Shown here one piece after another: positions 44,378-54,182 of a stretch of DNA of 64,000 nucleotides (positions within the stretch are counted from its first letter, which is position 1; every line of letters begins with the position of its first letter). The notes beneath the pieces are model-generated. The model was not told the DNA's origin, did not search any database, and saw only the letters and a program-made list of their open reading frames with translations. The DNA is from Aerococcus agrisoli (lineage in GTDB: Bacteria; Bacillota; Bacilli; Lactobacillales; Aerococcaceae), in contig NZ_RKMG01000004.1 of the NCBI RefSeq assembly GCF_003797145.1, forward strand, positions 34,874 through 98,873, written 5' to 3'. The translations under genes and the position numbers were made by a program.

Positions 44378-45325
44378 TTGGCTAAACTATATTTAGATAT
44401 GTTGAATCATATTTTAGAAAATGGACAAGATAAAAGTGACCGTACGGGTGTAGGTACGCGATCAGTATTTGGTTACCAAATGCGTTTTGATTTAAACGAA
44501 GGCTTCCCATTATTGACGACAAAAAAAGTACCTTTTTCTTTGATTAAAAGTGAACTACTTTGGTTCCTTAAAGGGGATACAAATATCCGCTACCTGTTAG
44601 AGAATAATAATCATATTTGGGATGAATGGGCATTTAAACGCTGGGTTGAAAGTGATGAATATCAAGGACCAGATATGACTGATTTTGGTTTACGTGCTAA
44701 TGAGGACCCTGAGTTTAACGCATTATATCAAGCTGAAAAACAAGCCTTTTGTGAACGTATCTTAAACGATGATGCCTTTGCAGCAGAATATGGTGAATTA
44801 GGTGACGTTTACGGTAAACAATGGCGGAATTGGGAAACACGTGATGGCGGCTCTATCGACCAAATTGCGAACATCTTAGATCAATTAAGAAATACGCCTG
44901 ATTCTAGACGAATTATGTTGTCAGCCTGGAATCCCGAAGATGTACCAAATATGGCGTTACCACCTTGCCACACTATGAGTCAATTTTATGTGCAAGATGG
45001 TAAATTATCTTGTCAACTATACCAACGTTCAGGTGATGCCTTTCTAGGTGTGCCATTTAACATCGCATCTTATGCCCTATTAACACATTTACTAGCACGT
45101 GAAGTTGGGTTAGAAGTTGGTGATTTTGTCCATACATTTGGTGATGCGCATATTTACAACAACCATTTTGACCAAGTGCGTGAACAATTAAGTCGCGAAC
45201 CTCGTCCTTTACCAACTTTATGGATTGGTGGCGAAGGTAAATCAATTTTCGAATTAGAAAAAGATGATATTAAAGTAAAAAATTATCATCCATATGATGC
45301 TATTAAGGCACCAGTAGCAGTATAA
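44378..45325 (+). CDS. thyA: Thymidylate synthase
   Basis: A 315-residue enzyme that methylates dUMP to dTMP with methylene-tetrahydrofolate. The catalytic cysteine is in LPPCHTM, and [23 protein letters not shown] follows. The roughly 50-residue insertion in the small domain (around residues 90-140), as in the Lactobacillus casei enzyme, is present. The start is TTG at 44378, 8 nt from AGGAGG. It is followed 50 bp later by dihydrofolate reductase, which regenerates its cofactor. Confidence 0.96.
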   Translation: MAKLYLDMLNHILENGQDKSDRTGVGTRSVFGYQMRFDLNEGFPLLTTKKVPFSLIKSELLWFLKGDTNIRYLLENNNHIWDEWAFKRWVESDEYQGPDMTDFGLRANEDPEFNALYQAEKQAFCERILNDDAFAAEYGELGDVYGKQWRNWETRDGGSIDQIANILDQLRNTPDSRRIMLSAWNPEDVPNMALPPCHTMSQFYVQDGKLSCQLYQRSGDAFLGVPFNIASYALLTHLLAREVGLEVGDFVHTFGDAHIYNNHFDQVREQLSREPRPLPTLWIGGEGKSIFELEKDDIKVKNYHPYDAIKAPVAV

Positions 45326-45375
45326 TAGATACAAGCATTTTCCCTATAGGATTATAAGCTAAGGAGGAAAGTAAT

Positions 45376-45879
45376 ATGTTAATTGCAATTTGGGCTCAAG
45401 ATTTAAATCACTTAATCGGTAAAGAGGGCGTATTACCTTGGCATTTGCCAAATGACTTAAAATTTTTCAAGGAGCAAACGCTTGGAAAAACAGTGGTAAT
45501 GGGTCGTAAAACCTATGCAGGTTTAAACTATAAACCACTGCCAAACCGTCGCAATATTGTTATTACACGTCAAACACATCCTTTCCAATCAGAATTTGAT
45601 CAAATAAATGTTGAATTAACAGACAACATTGAAGAAATTGTTCGCTTAGGTGAAACAGAAGATGTCATCATCATGGGTGGTTATTCAATTTACCGTCTAT
45701 TTTGGCCATTCATCCAAGAATTACGTGTGACAACTATTTACAACGAATTCGAAGGTGATGTTCATTTCAATCCAGACTTAAGTGATTTCGAAGCTTATGA
45801 AGTAATCGAAGGGGAAGTGGATGATAAAAATATTTATCCGCATAAATTTGTATTCTATCGCAGAAATGACGAGGTGTAA
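45376..45879 (+). CDS. folA: Dihydrofolate reductase
   Basis: A 167-residue enzyme that reduces dihydrofolate with NADPH. Seen: IWAQDLNHLIGKEGVLPWHLPNDL with the WHLPND active-site motif (acidic residue in the pterin pocket), the NADPH loop MGRKTYAGL, and IIMGGYSIY near the C-terminus. The standard chromosomal form; I see nothing that marks it as trimethoprim-resistant. The ribosome site is AAGGAGG. It forms an operon with thyA and the YpmS-like gene. Confidence 0.95.
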   Translation: MLIAIWAQDLNHLIGKEGVLPWHLPNDLKFFKEQTLGKTVVMGRKTYAGLNYKPLPNRRNIVITRQTHPFQSEFDQINVELTDNIEEIVRLGETEDVIIMGGYSIYRLFWPFIQELRVTTIYNEFEGDVHFNPDLSDFEAYEVIEGEVDDKNIYPHKFVFYRRNDEV

Positions 45880-45884
45880 GTTTT

Positions 45885-46526
45885 TTGAATTCGCCAACTA
45901 AGACAAAAAGAAATCCGTGGAAATGGGCTTTTCTTGCCTTATTGGCACTTATTCTAGTGCCAATCATTGCTTTATATGTGTATTTACAAGTAGCGAGTGC
46001 TAATCTACCATCAACTGCCGATGAAAGTGGCTCAACGACTAGTCAAAGTGATGAAACGATTGTTGCGGAGGCTAACTTAACGACCATGTCATTTAACCGA
46101 CTTGTTGAAGCTGTGATTGGTGGGGACACTGTTCCATATCAATTAACCGTTGATGACCAAGTGACTTTTTCCGGGCAAATCGATTTTTTAGGTACCCAAG
46201 TGCCGTATACGATGGAAGGCCAACCTAGTGTCACAGAAGACGGTAATATCTTAATTGATGTCACAAGCATTGAATTAGCAGATATTGATTTGCCTACTGA
46301 GACCGTGTTAACCTTGTTCCAACTTACTATACCAACTGATTTGCCCCTACAAGTCCTTGCCAGTAATCAACAATTGTTGATACGTTTAGATGAAATTTCT
46401 GCAGATATGGCATTTAGTATTCGCGCGAAAGAAATCGATTTGGCAAATGACACGATTCAAATTTACTTGGATGTGCCGATTTCATATCTAGAAGAGCAAA
46501 TTGAGGCCAATCAGGCAGCGGAGTAG
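45885..46526 (+). CDS. YpmS-family membrane-anchored protein
   Basis: A 213-residue protein with one N-terminal membrane anchor (about residues 14-35) after a basic start, and an extracytoplasmic domain. The order thyA-dfrA-ypmS and the pattern FNRLVEAVIGGDTVPYQLTVDDQVTFSGQ support the YpmS (DUF2140) family, whose function is unknown. The start is TTG at 45885, about 8 nt from GAGGTG, which lies inside the end of dfrA. A weakly conserved family, so the name rests largely on context. Confidence 0.75.
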   Translation: MNSPTKTKRNPWKWAFLALLALILVPIIALYVYLQVASANLPSTADESGSTTSQSDETIVAEANLTTMSFNRLVEAVIGGDTVPYQLTVDDQVTFSGQIDFLGTQVPYTMEGQPSVTEDGNILIDVTSIELADIDLPTETVLTLFQLTIPTDLPLQVLASNQQLLIRLDEISADMAFSIRAKEIDLANDTIQIYLDVPISYLEEQIEANQAAE

Positions 46527-46556
46527 CAACTAGCAATCAAACCGGAAAGTAGAGTG

Positions 46557-46790
46557 ATGATTACGCAATCTTTTTACCATTACGTTCAGATATATAGAAA
46601 TGCCGATTTATTAGAAAAAGACCAGCAAGCGCAGTTTGCTGAGCTGGTCTTTTTAGATGGAGATTTTCCGAAAGCAGCCAGTGATTTTGCAACACTGAGT
46701 AATTATATTGAATTAAATCAACGCTATTCGGATTATGTCGCCACTTTTGATGACATTTGGCAATCATATAGTGATAAGTATTTAAGCTAA
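46557..46790 (+). CDS. YozE-family protein
   Basis: A 77-residue protein with the YozE_SAM_like pattern: SFYHYVQIYRN, FAELVFLDGDFPKAASDFATLSNYIE and FDDIWQSYSDKY. It is a small helical, SAM-like fold of unknown role. I chose ATG 46557, 8 nt from GGAAAG; GTG 46554 is adjacent. Its coding sequence contains a near-perfect terminator-like hairpin (46615-46654). Its end is one base before an open frame leading into ctpA. Confidence 0.85.
   Translation: MITQSFYHYVQIYRNADLLEKDQQAQFAELVFLDGDFPKAASDFATLSNYIELNQRYSDYVATFDDIWQSYSDKYLS
46615..46654 (+). terminator. Terminator-like hairpin inside the YozE coding sequence
   Basis: AAAAAGACCAGC (46615-46626) is perfectly complementary over 12 bp to GCTGGTCTTTTT (46643-46654), with a GC core and T-run, and an inner AGCAA/TTGCT alternative. 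It lies wholly within codons 20-33 of the YozE gene and looks like an intrinsic terminator able to reduce transcription into ctpA. Confidence 0.6.
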
Positions 46791-46853
46791 GTGCAAATAT
46801 TGGGTAAATATTTGTTGGACTGTCAAAAGTATTTCAAGAAAGTAGTGAAGACG

Positions 46854-48368
46854 ATGCAAGAAGATCAAAATGTAACTGATAAGCAAACAACACTTGATGA
46901 AAATGAAGTAAATCAACAAAATGAACCGCAAAAGCCTAAAAAACGCGGGGTATCATGGTGGGTATATTTATTATCTATTATCCTTGTATTTGCTATTACC
47001 TTCACCGGTACCACCTATGTGACTACTGGCAGTTTGCCAGGTCAAAGTTTGATTACAGGTTCAAACACGAAATTATCAACGCAAGAAATTCAAAAGATAC
47101 AAGCTGCCTTTTCAACCATTATGGGTGATTATGTAGGTGATGTGGACCGGGAAACCTTAGTTGATGGTGCAATCACTGGTATGGCAGAGGTATTAGAAGA
47201 TCCGTATTCTCAATATTTAACAGACCAATCTGCCCAACAACTGGATGAAACAATAGATGGCTCATTTGAAGGTATCGGTGCTGAAATTATCGAAGCTGAA
47301 AATTATATTCAAATTGTGAGCCCAATTAAAGGTTCACCAGCTGAAAAAGCCGGCTTATTAGCAAATGATATCATTACAGCCGTTGATGGCGAATCTATTC
47401 AAGGTTACACAGCCCAAGAAGCTGTTGAATTAATCCGTGGGGAAGCTGGTACAGATGTTGTCTTAACGATTCAACGTGGCGAAGACACCTTCGACGTTAC
47501 CGTTACGCGTGACACAGTACCAATTCAAACTGTTTACTATAATTTAGTAGAAGATAATCCAACCATCGGCTACATTCAAATCACTAGCTTCTCAACACCA
47601 ACTTATGATGAGTTAGTAGCTGCTGTTGAAGATTTACGTAGCCAAGGGGCTGAGAAATTTGTCTTGGATGTGCGTGGTAATCCAGGTGGTTTATTAACGT
47701 CAGCATTACAAATTGCCAATATGTTCCTAGAAGATGGCGATGTCATTATGCAAGTTGAAGAAAAAGATAGTGAGCCTGTTGTTTACACAGCATCAGATGC
47801 TGATTACGGCGACTTCCAAGTAACGGAAGATGTTGTGTTATTAGCGGACCAAGGTTCAGCATCAGCTTCTGAGATTTTAGCAGCCGCGCTTCAAGAATCT
47901 GCGGGTGTTCAAGTCGTTGGTAGCCAAACTTTTGGTAAGGGTACTGTTCAAAGTATTTTTGATTTAGATGCGGATGCCGAATTGAAAATTACGATAGCTA
48001 AATGGTTAACACCAAGTGGTACATGGATTCATGAAAAAGGTGTTACGCCGGATGTAGCTGTAGCTTTACCAGATTATGCATCACTAACATTGATTGATAC
48101 GAGTCAAACATATAAAGAAGGCGACTCTTCAGATGCTATCAAGAATATTGAATCTGTTTTAGTAGCGCTTGGATACCAAACGTCAGATGCAGATACAGTC
48201 TTTGAAGCTGATACAACTGAAGCAGTAATTGCACTGCAAGCAGCAAATGATCTTAGCCAAACGGGTGTAATTGATGCAGAAACTGCTACTGCAATGATGG
48301 TTGAAATGCAGGCATTGATTGCTGAAAATGATACACAATTGGATAAAGCTGTAGAAATTCTGGAATAA
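46854..48368 (+). CDS. ctpA: S41-family carboxy-terminal processing protease
   Basis: A 504-residue secreted or membrane-anchored serine protease. One membrane segment lies near residues 38-58, after a charged start. A PDZ domain follows (IVSPIKGSPAEKAGLLANDII), and then the S41 core with catalytic Ser in GSASASEILAAAL and Lys in FGKGTVQ. The C-terminal 75 residues form a peptidoglycan-binding domain (IKNIESVLVALGY, then AVIALQAANDLSQTGVID). It trims extracellular or membrane proteins. I chose ATG 46854; the frame is open from GTG 46791, and the true start between these is uncertain, as no strong ribosome site is seen. Confidence 0.9.
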   Translation: MQEDQNVTDKQTTLDENEVNQQNEPQKPKKRGVSWWVYLLSIILVFAITFTGTTYVTTGSLPGQSLITGSNTKLSTQEIQKIQAAFSTIMGDYVGDVDRETLVDGAITGMAEVLEDPYSQYLTDQSAQQLDETIDGSFEGIGAEIIEAENYIQIVSPIKGSPAEKAGLLANDIITAVDGESIQGYTAQEAVELIRGEAGTDVVLTIQRGEDTFDVTVTRDTVPIQTVYYNLVEDNPTIGYIQITSFSTPTYDELVAAVEDLRSQGAEKFVLDVRGNPGGLLTSALQIANMFLEDGDVIMQVEEKDSEPVVYTASDADYGDFQVTEDVVLLADQGSASASEILAAALQESAGVQVVGSQTFGKGTVQSIFDLDADAELKITIAKWLTPSGTWIHEKGVTPDVAVALPDYASLTLIDTSQTYKEGDSSDAIKNIESVLVALGYQTSDADTVFEADTTEAVIALQAANDLSQTGVIDAETATAMMVEMQALIAENDTQLDKAVEILE

Positions 48369-48493
48369 TCGAACTTTTAAGGATAAAATAAGATTAATCA
48401 TTACAACTAGGCTATAGGCATAGTTTATGATAGGATTGTCTACGGATTATGAAGAGATTAAGGGCATTTGGCCCAATGTAAAGGATTGACCAT

Positions 48494-49054
48494 ATGAAAA
48501 GGTTTTTTGAAGAAGTATTTTCCATCGTCATATCGGTCGTAATTGCCCTTGTAATTTTTTGGGTGGTGCGTACCTATTTATTCTACCCATTTAAGGTAGA
48601 TGGCGATTCTATGAAAAATACCATGCTTGACGGCGAACGATTCATCTTAAATTTAAGAGATTCGATTGATCAATCAGATATTGTTGTTTTTCCAGCACCT
48701 GATGGATCTGGTGATGAATACGTGAAAAGAATTATCGGGGTTCCTGGTGATACAGTTGAGTATAAAGATGATATTTTATACATTAACGGTGAAGCCATTG
48801 ATGAACCATACTTAGATTCAATTAAGGCTGATTATTTTGCCCGCTTCCCTGAAGATACTACCTTCACGGATGATTTCACATTAGAAGAAATTACAGGCCA
48901 AACAACCGTACCAGAAGGTTCATATTTCGTCTTAGGCGATAACCGTGAAGTATCACACGATTCACGTTACTTTGGTTTCATTGATGCGGATACAGTTGAA
49001 GGAACAACTCACTTCAGATACTGGCCACTAGATAAAATCGGTAGCGTACAATAA
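48494..49054 (+). CDS. lepB: Signal peptidase I
   Basis: A 186-residue type I signal peptidase. One N-terminal membrane anchor (about 7-28) precedes the catalytic serine in VDGDSMKNTM (near residue 39) and the catalytic lysine in EYVKRIIGVPGD (near residue 80). The GDNREVSHDSRYFG box is complete. It cleaves signal peptides of exported proteins on the outer face of the membrane. The ribosome site is AAAGGA. The 125 bp before it hold no feature beyond a small GGGC/GCCC hairpin. Confidence 0.95.
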   Translation: MKRFFEEVFSIVISVVIALVIFWVVRTYLFYPFKVDGDSMKNTMLDGERFILNLRDSIDQSDIVVFPAPDGSGDEYVKRIIGVPGDTVEYKDDILYINGEAIDEPYLDSIKADYFARFPEDTTFTDDFTLEEITGQTTVPEGSYFVLGDNREVSHDSRYFGFIDADTVEGTTHFRYWPLDKIGSVQ

Positions 49055-49119
49055 GTTAAAAATGTTATACGAAAAGTTGGCTCTAAACCGCCAACTTTTT
49101 TACATGAAAGGAGTCAAAC

Positions 49120-50019
49120 ATGGCACACATACAATGGTATCCTGGCCATATGGCTAAGGCAAAAAAAGAAGTACAGAGTCAATTAAATGCGGTAGACATC
49201 GTGTTAGAAATTCGTGATGCCCGTATTCCAATGGCTAGTAAAAACCCTATGTTGGATGAGATTATAAAGAATAAACGTCACATGATTGTCTTGAATAAAA
49301 AAGATTTGGCAGATCCCGTTCAAACGAAAGCGTGGGTAGAAGCATTAAGTAATGAAAATACCCAAGCCATTGCCATTGATAGTAAAAAATTATCTGATAT
49401 GAAAATCTTCCGTCAAGCCTTGAAGGATTTCACGCAAGATATTCAAGATAAGTGGCAAAAAAAGGGCTTACTACATAAGTCGATTCGTATTATGGTCATT
49501 GGAATTCCAAATGTTGGTAAATCTACATTTATTAACCAATTTACCAAACATAAAAAAGCCCAAGTTGGTAACAAACCAGGGGTAACCAAAGGACAACAAT
49601 GGATTAAAATTGACAAGGATTTTGAATTGTTAGATACCCCAGGTATTTTATGGCCTAAATTTGATGATCAAGAAGTCGGAGACAAATTGGCACTAACTGG
49701 TGGGATTAAAGATACCCATTATTATAAAGATGATATCGCCTTATTTGGTCTAGAATTGATGCTACACTATTATCCGGATGCAATTGCCAAGAATTATCCG
49801 ATTGCAGCTGAGGAAGTTACACCTCCTTATCCAGAATTATTAATGAAATTAACGAAAAACATGGGCTTATTAGAAGACTATGATCGTGCAGCTGACCGTA
49901 TTATCCGTGATTTCAGAGAGGGTAAATTGGGCCGTATGACCTTAGACCGTATTGAAGAATTATCTTTATATACGGATGATGATGCGAAAACGAATGCTAC
50001 CGTAACAAAAGACAAATAA
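49120..50019 (+). CDS. rbgA: Ribosome biogenesis GTPase RbgA (YlqF)
   Basis: A 299-residue circularly permuted GTPase. The G4 motif NKKDLAD comes before G1 (GIPNVGKSTFINQF) and G3 (DTPGILWP). The N-terminus HIQWYPGHMAKA is family-specific. It completes 50S subunit assembly. The ribosome site is AAAGGAG. It lies between lepB and rnhB, the standard Lactobacillales order. Confidence 0.96.
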   Translation: MAHIQWYPGHMAKAKKEVQSQLNAVDIVLEIRDARIPMASKNPMLDEIIKNKRHMIVLNKKDLADPVQTKAWVEALSNENTQAIAIDSKKLSDMKIFRQALKDFTQDIQDKWQKKGLLHKSIRIMVIGIPNVGKSTFINQFTKHKKAQVGNKPGVTKGQQWIKIDKDFELLDTPGILWPKFDDQEVGDKLALTGGIKDTHYYKDDIALFGLELMLHYYPDAIAKNYPIAAEEVTPPYPELLMKLTKNMGLLEDYDRAADRIIRDFREGKLGRMTLDRIEELSLYTDDDAKTNATVTKDK

Positions 50020-50032
50020 GAAAGAGATACAT

Positions 50033-50845
50033 ATGACTGATCAAGACCAATTACTGATTACAAGTGCCACAGATATTCATACTTTAAAAATTAGTCAGGT
50101 AAAAGCATATTTGGCGCAACCGCATCCGGATGCCACTATCGTTGCTCAAATGCGCTTAGACGAACGTAAAGGGGTACAGGCTGCTTTAAACAAGTTTGAT
50201 AAGGCACGAGTGAAACAAGAAGCTATTCAGGCTAAAATCGCAGATTTACGCTCGTTAGAGGCAGACCTTCGTAGCCAAGGCTATCAATATATCGCTGGCG
50301 TGGATGAAGTTGGACGTGGTCCTTTGGCTGGTCCTGTTGTGACAGGGGCCGTTATTCTTCCAGCAGATATGCCGGCAGTATACTTTAATGACTCGAAACA
50401 ATTGTCACATGCAAAAAGAAAGGCACTTGTGGCCGATATTGAAAAATATGCCATTTCTTACACGATTGGTATTCAAACAGCCGAGGAAATTGATGCAAGC
50501 AATATTTTGCTTGCTACGAAAAATGCTATGGTGCAGGCATTGGATAAATTAACGCCTAATCCAGATTACGTATTAATCGATGCCGTTAAATTAGATCAAT
50601 ATACGAAAGCACCTCAAATGTCGATTATAAAAGGTGATGCCAAGGTTTATGCCATTGCAGCAGCGTCTATTTATGCCAAAGAATATCGTGATCGTCTAAT
50701 GGCTGAATATGCTGATTTGTACCCAGGCTACGGCTTTGAAGTAAATGCAGGTTATGGTACCAAACAACATCTCGAAGGCTTAGAAAAATTGGGTCCGAGT
50801 CCTATTCACCGTAAAACATTTGCACCTGTAAAAAATTATTTATAA
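50033..50845 (+). CDS. rnhB: Ribonuclease HII
   Basis: A 270-residue nuclease that removes RNA or single ribonucleotides from RNA-DNA hybrids. Catalytic acidic residues are seen in AGVDEVGRGPLAGPV (Asp and Glu near 87-88), DSKQLS, and VLIDAVKLD. An N-terminal extension of about 80 residues, common in Gram-positive RNase HII, precedes the core. It lies 13 bp after rbgA. Confidence 0.96.
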   Translation: MTDQDQLLITSATDIHTLKISQVKAYLAQPHPDATIVAQMRLDERKGVQAALNKFDKARVKQEAIQAKIADLRSLEADLRSQGYQYIAGVDEVGRGPLAGPVVTGAVILPADMPAVYFNDSKQLSHAKRKALVADIEKYAISYTIGIQTAEEIDASNILLATKNAMVQALDKLTPNPDYVLIDAVKLDQYTKAPQMSIIKGDAKVYAIAAASIYAKEYRDRLMAEYADLYPGYGFEVNAGYGTKQHLEGLEKLGPSPIHRKTFAPVKNYL

Positions 50846-50900
50846 GCAAGATAGAATGCACCACTTCCTACGTATATAAGAGTAGAGAGGTGGTTTTTTT

Positions 50901-51824
50901 ATGTTATTTGAACTTGAAAATCCGTTTGCATCAACAATAATAAAATTATGCGAAGAAGAACGTAGAATGGTTGAACGTATGTTGATCTATGCCCATGAAG
51001 CGGGTATTTTTACCTATGAAGAATTGTCGTTTATCATCATAGAGCAAATTAAAAATGTGCGAGACCTAGATTATTTCTGGGCAGAACGAGATGATGAAAG
51101 AAAATTACTTGCATGGATTAAATTTAGGCAAAAGTATTCACTTGCTTATTTTGAATCTTTGTACCATAAAAATCACATCCAAGTAGTGACAATTATGAAC
51201 GAAGAAGTTTATCCCAAAAATTTAATCAATACCTATCAACCCAATTTAGTTTTATACTGTCAGGGAAACACTGCTTTAATGAAGGAAACGAGTCTGGCTG
51301 TTGTTGGATCGCGGAATATGACCACTTATGGTAAAGGTGTCATAGAACATTTATTACCCAAGCTTGCCAATGAACTAGTGATTGTATCGGGTTTAGCCCG
51401 TGGCGTGGATACGTATGCGCATCAATTGACGATGCAAACAGGTAAAACTATTGCTGTGATTGGTACGGGATTGTTGACAGCATATCCGTATGAAAATCAG
51501 CAGCTTCAAGCAGAGATAGCCAAAAATCATCTGGTGATTTCACCTTTGCCGAGTTTTACTAAGGTACAAAGATGGCAGTTTCCTTATCGTAATTTACTGA
51601 TAGCTGGTTTAAGTGATGCTTTACTTGTTGTCGAAGCGGCAGATAAAAGTGGTTCATTAATAACGGCGAATTATGCACTACAAGAGAATAGAGCTGTGTT
51701 CGCGGTCCCAGGATCCGTCTTGTCTGCTTTATCTAAGGGCACTAATACCTTAATTCGATACGGGGCCAGTCCTGTACTGGAAGCTGATGATATTTTAACG
51801 GAGTTGAAAATGTACTTGTCATAA
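50901..51824 (+). CDS. dprA: DNA processing protein DprA
   Basis: A 307-residue Rossmann-fold DNA-binding protein. The core includes LAVVGSRNMTTYGKGVIEHLLPKLA, SGLARGVDTYAHQ, and SLITANYALQENRAVFAVPGS. It loads RecA on incoming single strands during natural transformation. The N-terminal region is weakly conserved. No other competence gene is in the window. It starts behind GAGAGGTGG. Confidence 0.93.
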   Translation: MLFELENPFASTIIKLCEEERRMVERMLIYAHEAGIFTYEELSFIIIEQIKNVRDLDYFWAERDDERKLLAWIKFRQKYSLAYFESLYHKNHIQVVTIMNEEVYPKNLINTYQPNLVLYCQGNTALMKETSLAVVGSRNMTTYGKGVIEHLLPKLANELVIVSGLARGVDTYAHQLTMQTGKTIAVIGTGLLTAYPYENQQLQAEIAKNHLVISPLPSFTKVQRWQFPYRNLLIAGLSDALLVVEAADKSGSLITANYALQENRAVFAVPGSVLSALSKGTNTLIRYGASPVLEADDILTELKMYLS

Positions 51825-51990
51825 GGGATTTGGCACATATTTTTCACATAAATAAAATAAAACACTTGCTTATTTGCCATATAAGTTATATATTCTTCGG
51901 TAACAAATCATTTACATATTTGACAAATGCCATATTGGTAGCATAATATGTAAAGCGATTTAGAAATGGAAATAAGAAAGGAGCTTATCG

Positions 51991-54069
51991 TTGGCATATA
52001 AATATTTAGTAATTGTAGAATCTCCGACGAAAGCCAAAACGATAGATAAATATTTAGGTAGAAATTACAAGGTTGTAGCTAGTAAAGGACATTTGCGTGA
52101 TTTACCAAAATCGCGTATGGCTATCGACATTGAAAATGATTATGCGCCTGATTATATTAATATCCGTGGTAAAGGTGATTTAATTAAGGAATTGCGTCGT
52201 GACGCGAAAAAAGCTGAAAAAGTCTTTCTTGCGAGTGACCCGGACCGTGAAGGGGAAGCAATTGCTTTCCATTTAGCTCATATTCTTGGTTTAGATGTAA
52301 ATGACAATATTCGTGTAACTTATAATGAGGTAACAAAAGAAGCTGTAACTGAAGCGATTAAGCATCCAAGACCGATTGATATGGATCTTGTAGATGCCCA
52401 ACAAGCGCGTCGTGTCTTAGACCGTCTTGTAGGTTACAATTTATCGCCTATGTTATGGAAGAAAGTGAAAAAAGGATTATCTGCTGGACGTGTGCAATCT
52501 GTTGCTTTGCATATGATTATTTCACGTGAAAATGAAATCCGCGCTTTCAAACCTGAAGAATACTGGACAGTTGACGGTACCTTCATTAAAAACCGTAAAA
52601 CATTCAAGGCCAACGCATCGAAATTTAAAGGTAAGAAATTAGACCTGAAAAATGAAGATGATATGAAAGCCTTCATGGCGGAAATTACTAGCCAAGATTT
52701 CACAGTTGAAAATGTAACTGAGAAAGAAAGAAAGCGTAATCCGCAAAAACCGTTCACAACTTCATCTATGCAACAAGAAGCTGCGAAAAAATTGAATTTC
52801 CGTACGCGTAAAACAATGATGGTTGCCCAACAACTATATGAAGGAATCAAATTGGGTACAGGTGCGCCTGTTGGTTTAATTACCTATATGCGTACTGACT
52901 CAACACGTATTTCTGATACAGCAAAAGCCGGAGCAAAAGACTATATCGTCAAAAACTTTGGGAAGGAGTACCTAGGCTACCAAGCTGCTAGCAAAAAAGC
53001 GCAAGGTGCTCAAGATGCCCATGAGGCAATCCGTCCATCTTCTGCTGACCGTACACCACAAGCAGTTGAGCAATATCTATCTAGAGATCAATTCAGATTA
53101 TATTCATTAATTTGGTCACGTTTTATGGCTAGCCAAATGGCGCCTGCTATTTATGACACGGTATCTGCTGATTTAGTTCAAAATCAAGCAACTTTCCGTG
53201 CTAACGGATCTAAAATTAAATTTGAAGGTTACCAAAAGGTATATACGGAAGCCAACAATAAGGATAATATCTTGCCAGAATTGATTAATGGCGAAACAGT
53301 GAAATCTAAAGATTTGGAACCAAATCAACATTTCACACAACCACCTGCACGTTATACAGAAGCTTCTTTGATCAAAAAATTAGAAGAAGATGGTGTTGGT
53401 CGTCCATCAACCTATTCACCAACAATTGAAACCTTATTACGTCGTTACTACGTTAAGTTGGAAGCGAAACGTTTTGAACCAACTGAATTAGGTGAAATTG
53501 TAGATTCATTGATCTCTGACTACTTCCCAGAAATCGTAGATACATCATTTACGGCTGAATTGGAGCAAGAATTAGATGATATCGAATCTGATAAGAAAGA
53601 ATGGGTTGAGGTAATCGATAATTTCTATAAACCATTTAGTAAAGAGCTTGAAAAAGCTGAAGTGGAAATGGAAAAAATTGAAATTAAAGATGAACCAGCC
53701 GGCTTTAAGTGCCCAGTTGATGGTGGCGAGATGGTAATTAAGATGGGTCGTTTTGGTAAGTTCTATGCTTGTGCCAACTTCCCTGAATGTCGTCATACAG
53801 AAGCCATTGTAAAAGAAATTGGTGTACCCTGTCCGAAATGTCATGAAGGTCAAATTGTGGAACGTAAATCGAAGAAAAATCGTATCTTCTACGGTTGCTC
53901 TCGTTACCCTGATTGTGACTTCACTGATTGGAACAAACCAATTGCTCGTAACTGTCCAGTCTGTGACCACTACTTAGTAGAGAAAAAAGGTCGCGGCGGT
54001 AAACAAGTTGTATGTCCTAACGGCGATTATGCTGAAGATGTACAAAAAGGTGATGTGGTCGAAGCTTAA
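51991..54069 (+). CDS. topA: DNA topoisomerase I
   Basis: A 692-residue type IA topoisomerase that relaxes negative supercoils. It has an N-terminal Toprim domain ([25 protein letters not shown]). The active-site tyrosine is in [10 protein letters not shown]. The C-terminus has two full four-cysteine zinc modules (CPVDGG...CANFPEC and CPKCHEG...CSRYPDC) and a third C-x2-C that ends in CPNG. The start is TTG at 51991, behind AAGGAG. In many relatives trmFO lies between topA and xerC; it is absent here. Confidence 0.96.
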   Translation: MAYKYLVIVESPTKAKTIDKYLGRNYKVVASKGHLRDLPKSRMAIDIENDYAPDYINIRGKGDLIKELRRDAKKAEKVFLASDPDREGEAIAFHLAHILGLDVNDNIRVTYNEVTKEAVTEAIKHPRPIDMDLVDAQQARRVLDRLVGYNLSPMLWKKVKKGLSAGRVQSVALHMIISRENEIRAFKPEEYWTVDGTFIKNRKTFKANASKFKGKKLDLKNEDDMKAFMAEITSQDFTVENVTEKERKRNPQKPFTTSSMQQEAAKKLNFRTRKTMMVAQQLYEGIKLGTGAPVGLITYMRTDSTRISDTAKAGAKDYIVKNFGKEYLGYQAASKKAQGAQDAHEAIRPSSADRTPQAVEQYLSRDQFRLYSLIWSRFMASQMAPAIYDTVSADLVQNQATFRANGSKIKFEGYQKVYTEANNKDNILPELINGETVKSKDLEPNQHFTQPPARYTEASLIKKLEEDGVGRPSTYSPTIETLLRRYYVKLEAKRFEPTELGEIVDSLISDYFPEIVDTSFTAELEQELDDIESDKKEWVEVIDNFYKPFSKELEKAEVEMEKIEIKDEPAGFKCPVDGGEMVIKMGRFGKFYACANFPECRHTEAIVKEIGVPCPKCHEGQIVERKSKKNRIFYGCSRYPDCDFTDWNKPIARNCPVCDHYLVEKKGRGGKQVVCPNGDYAEDVQKGDVVEA

Positions 54070-54182
54070 CCCTCAGTTTAATGATTATTTGGCTTGACCC
54101 AATTGACCTATTTTAACGAAAATTTGAAAACACGCTTTCTATTGTGGTACATTAGTGCCATTGATAGAGAGGGTGTTTTTTG

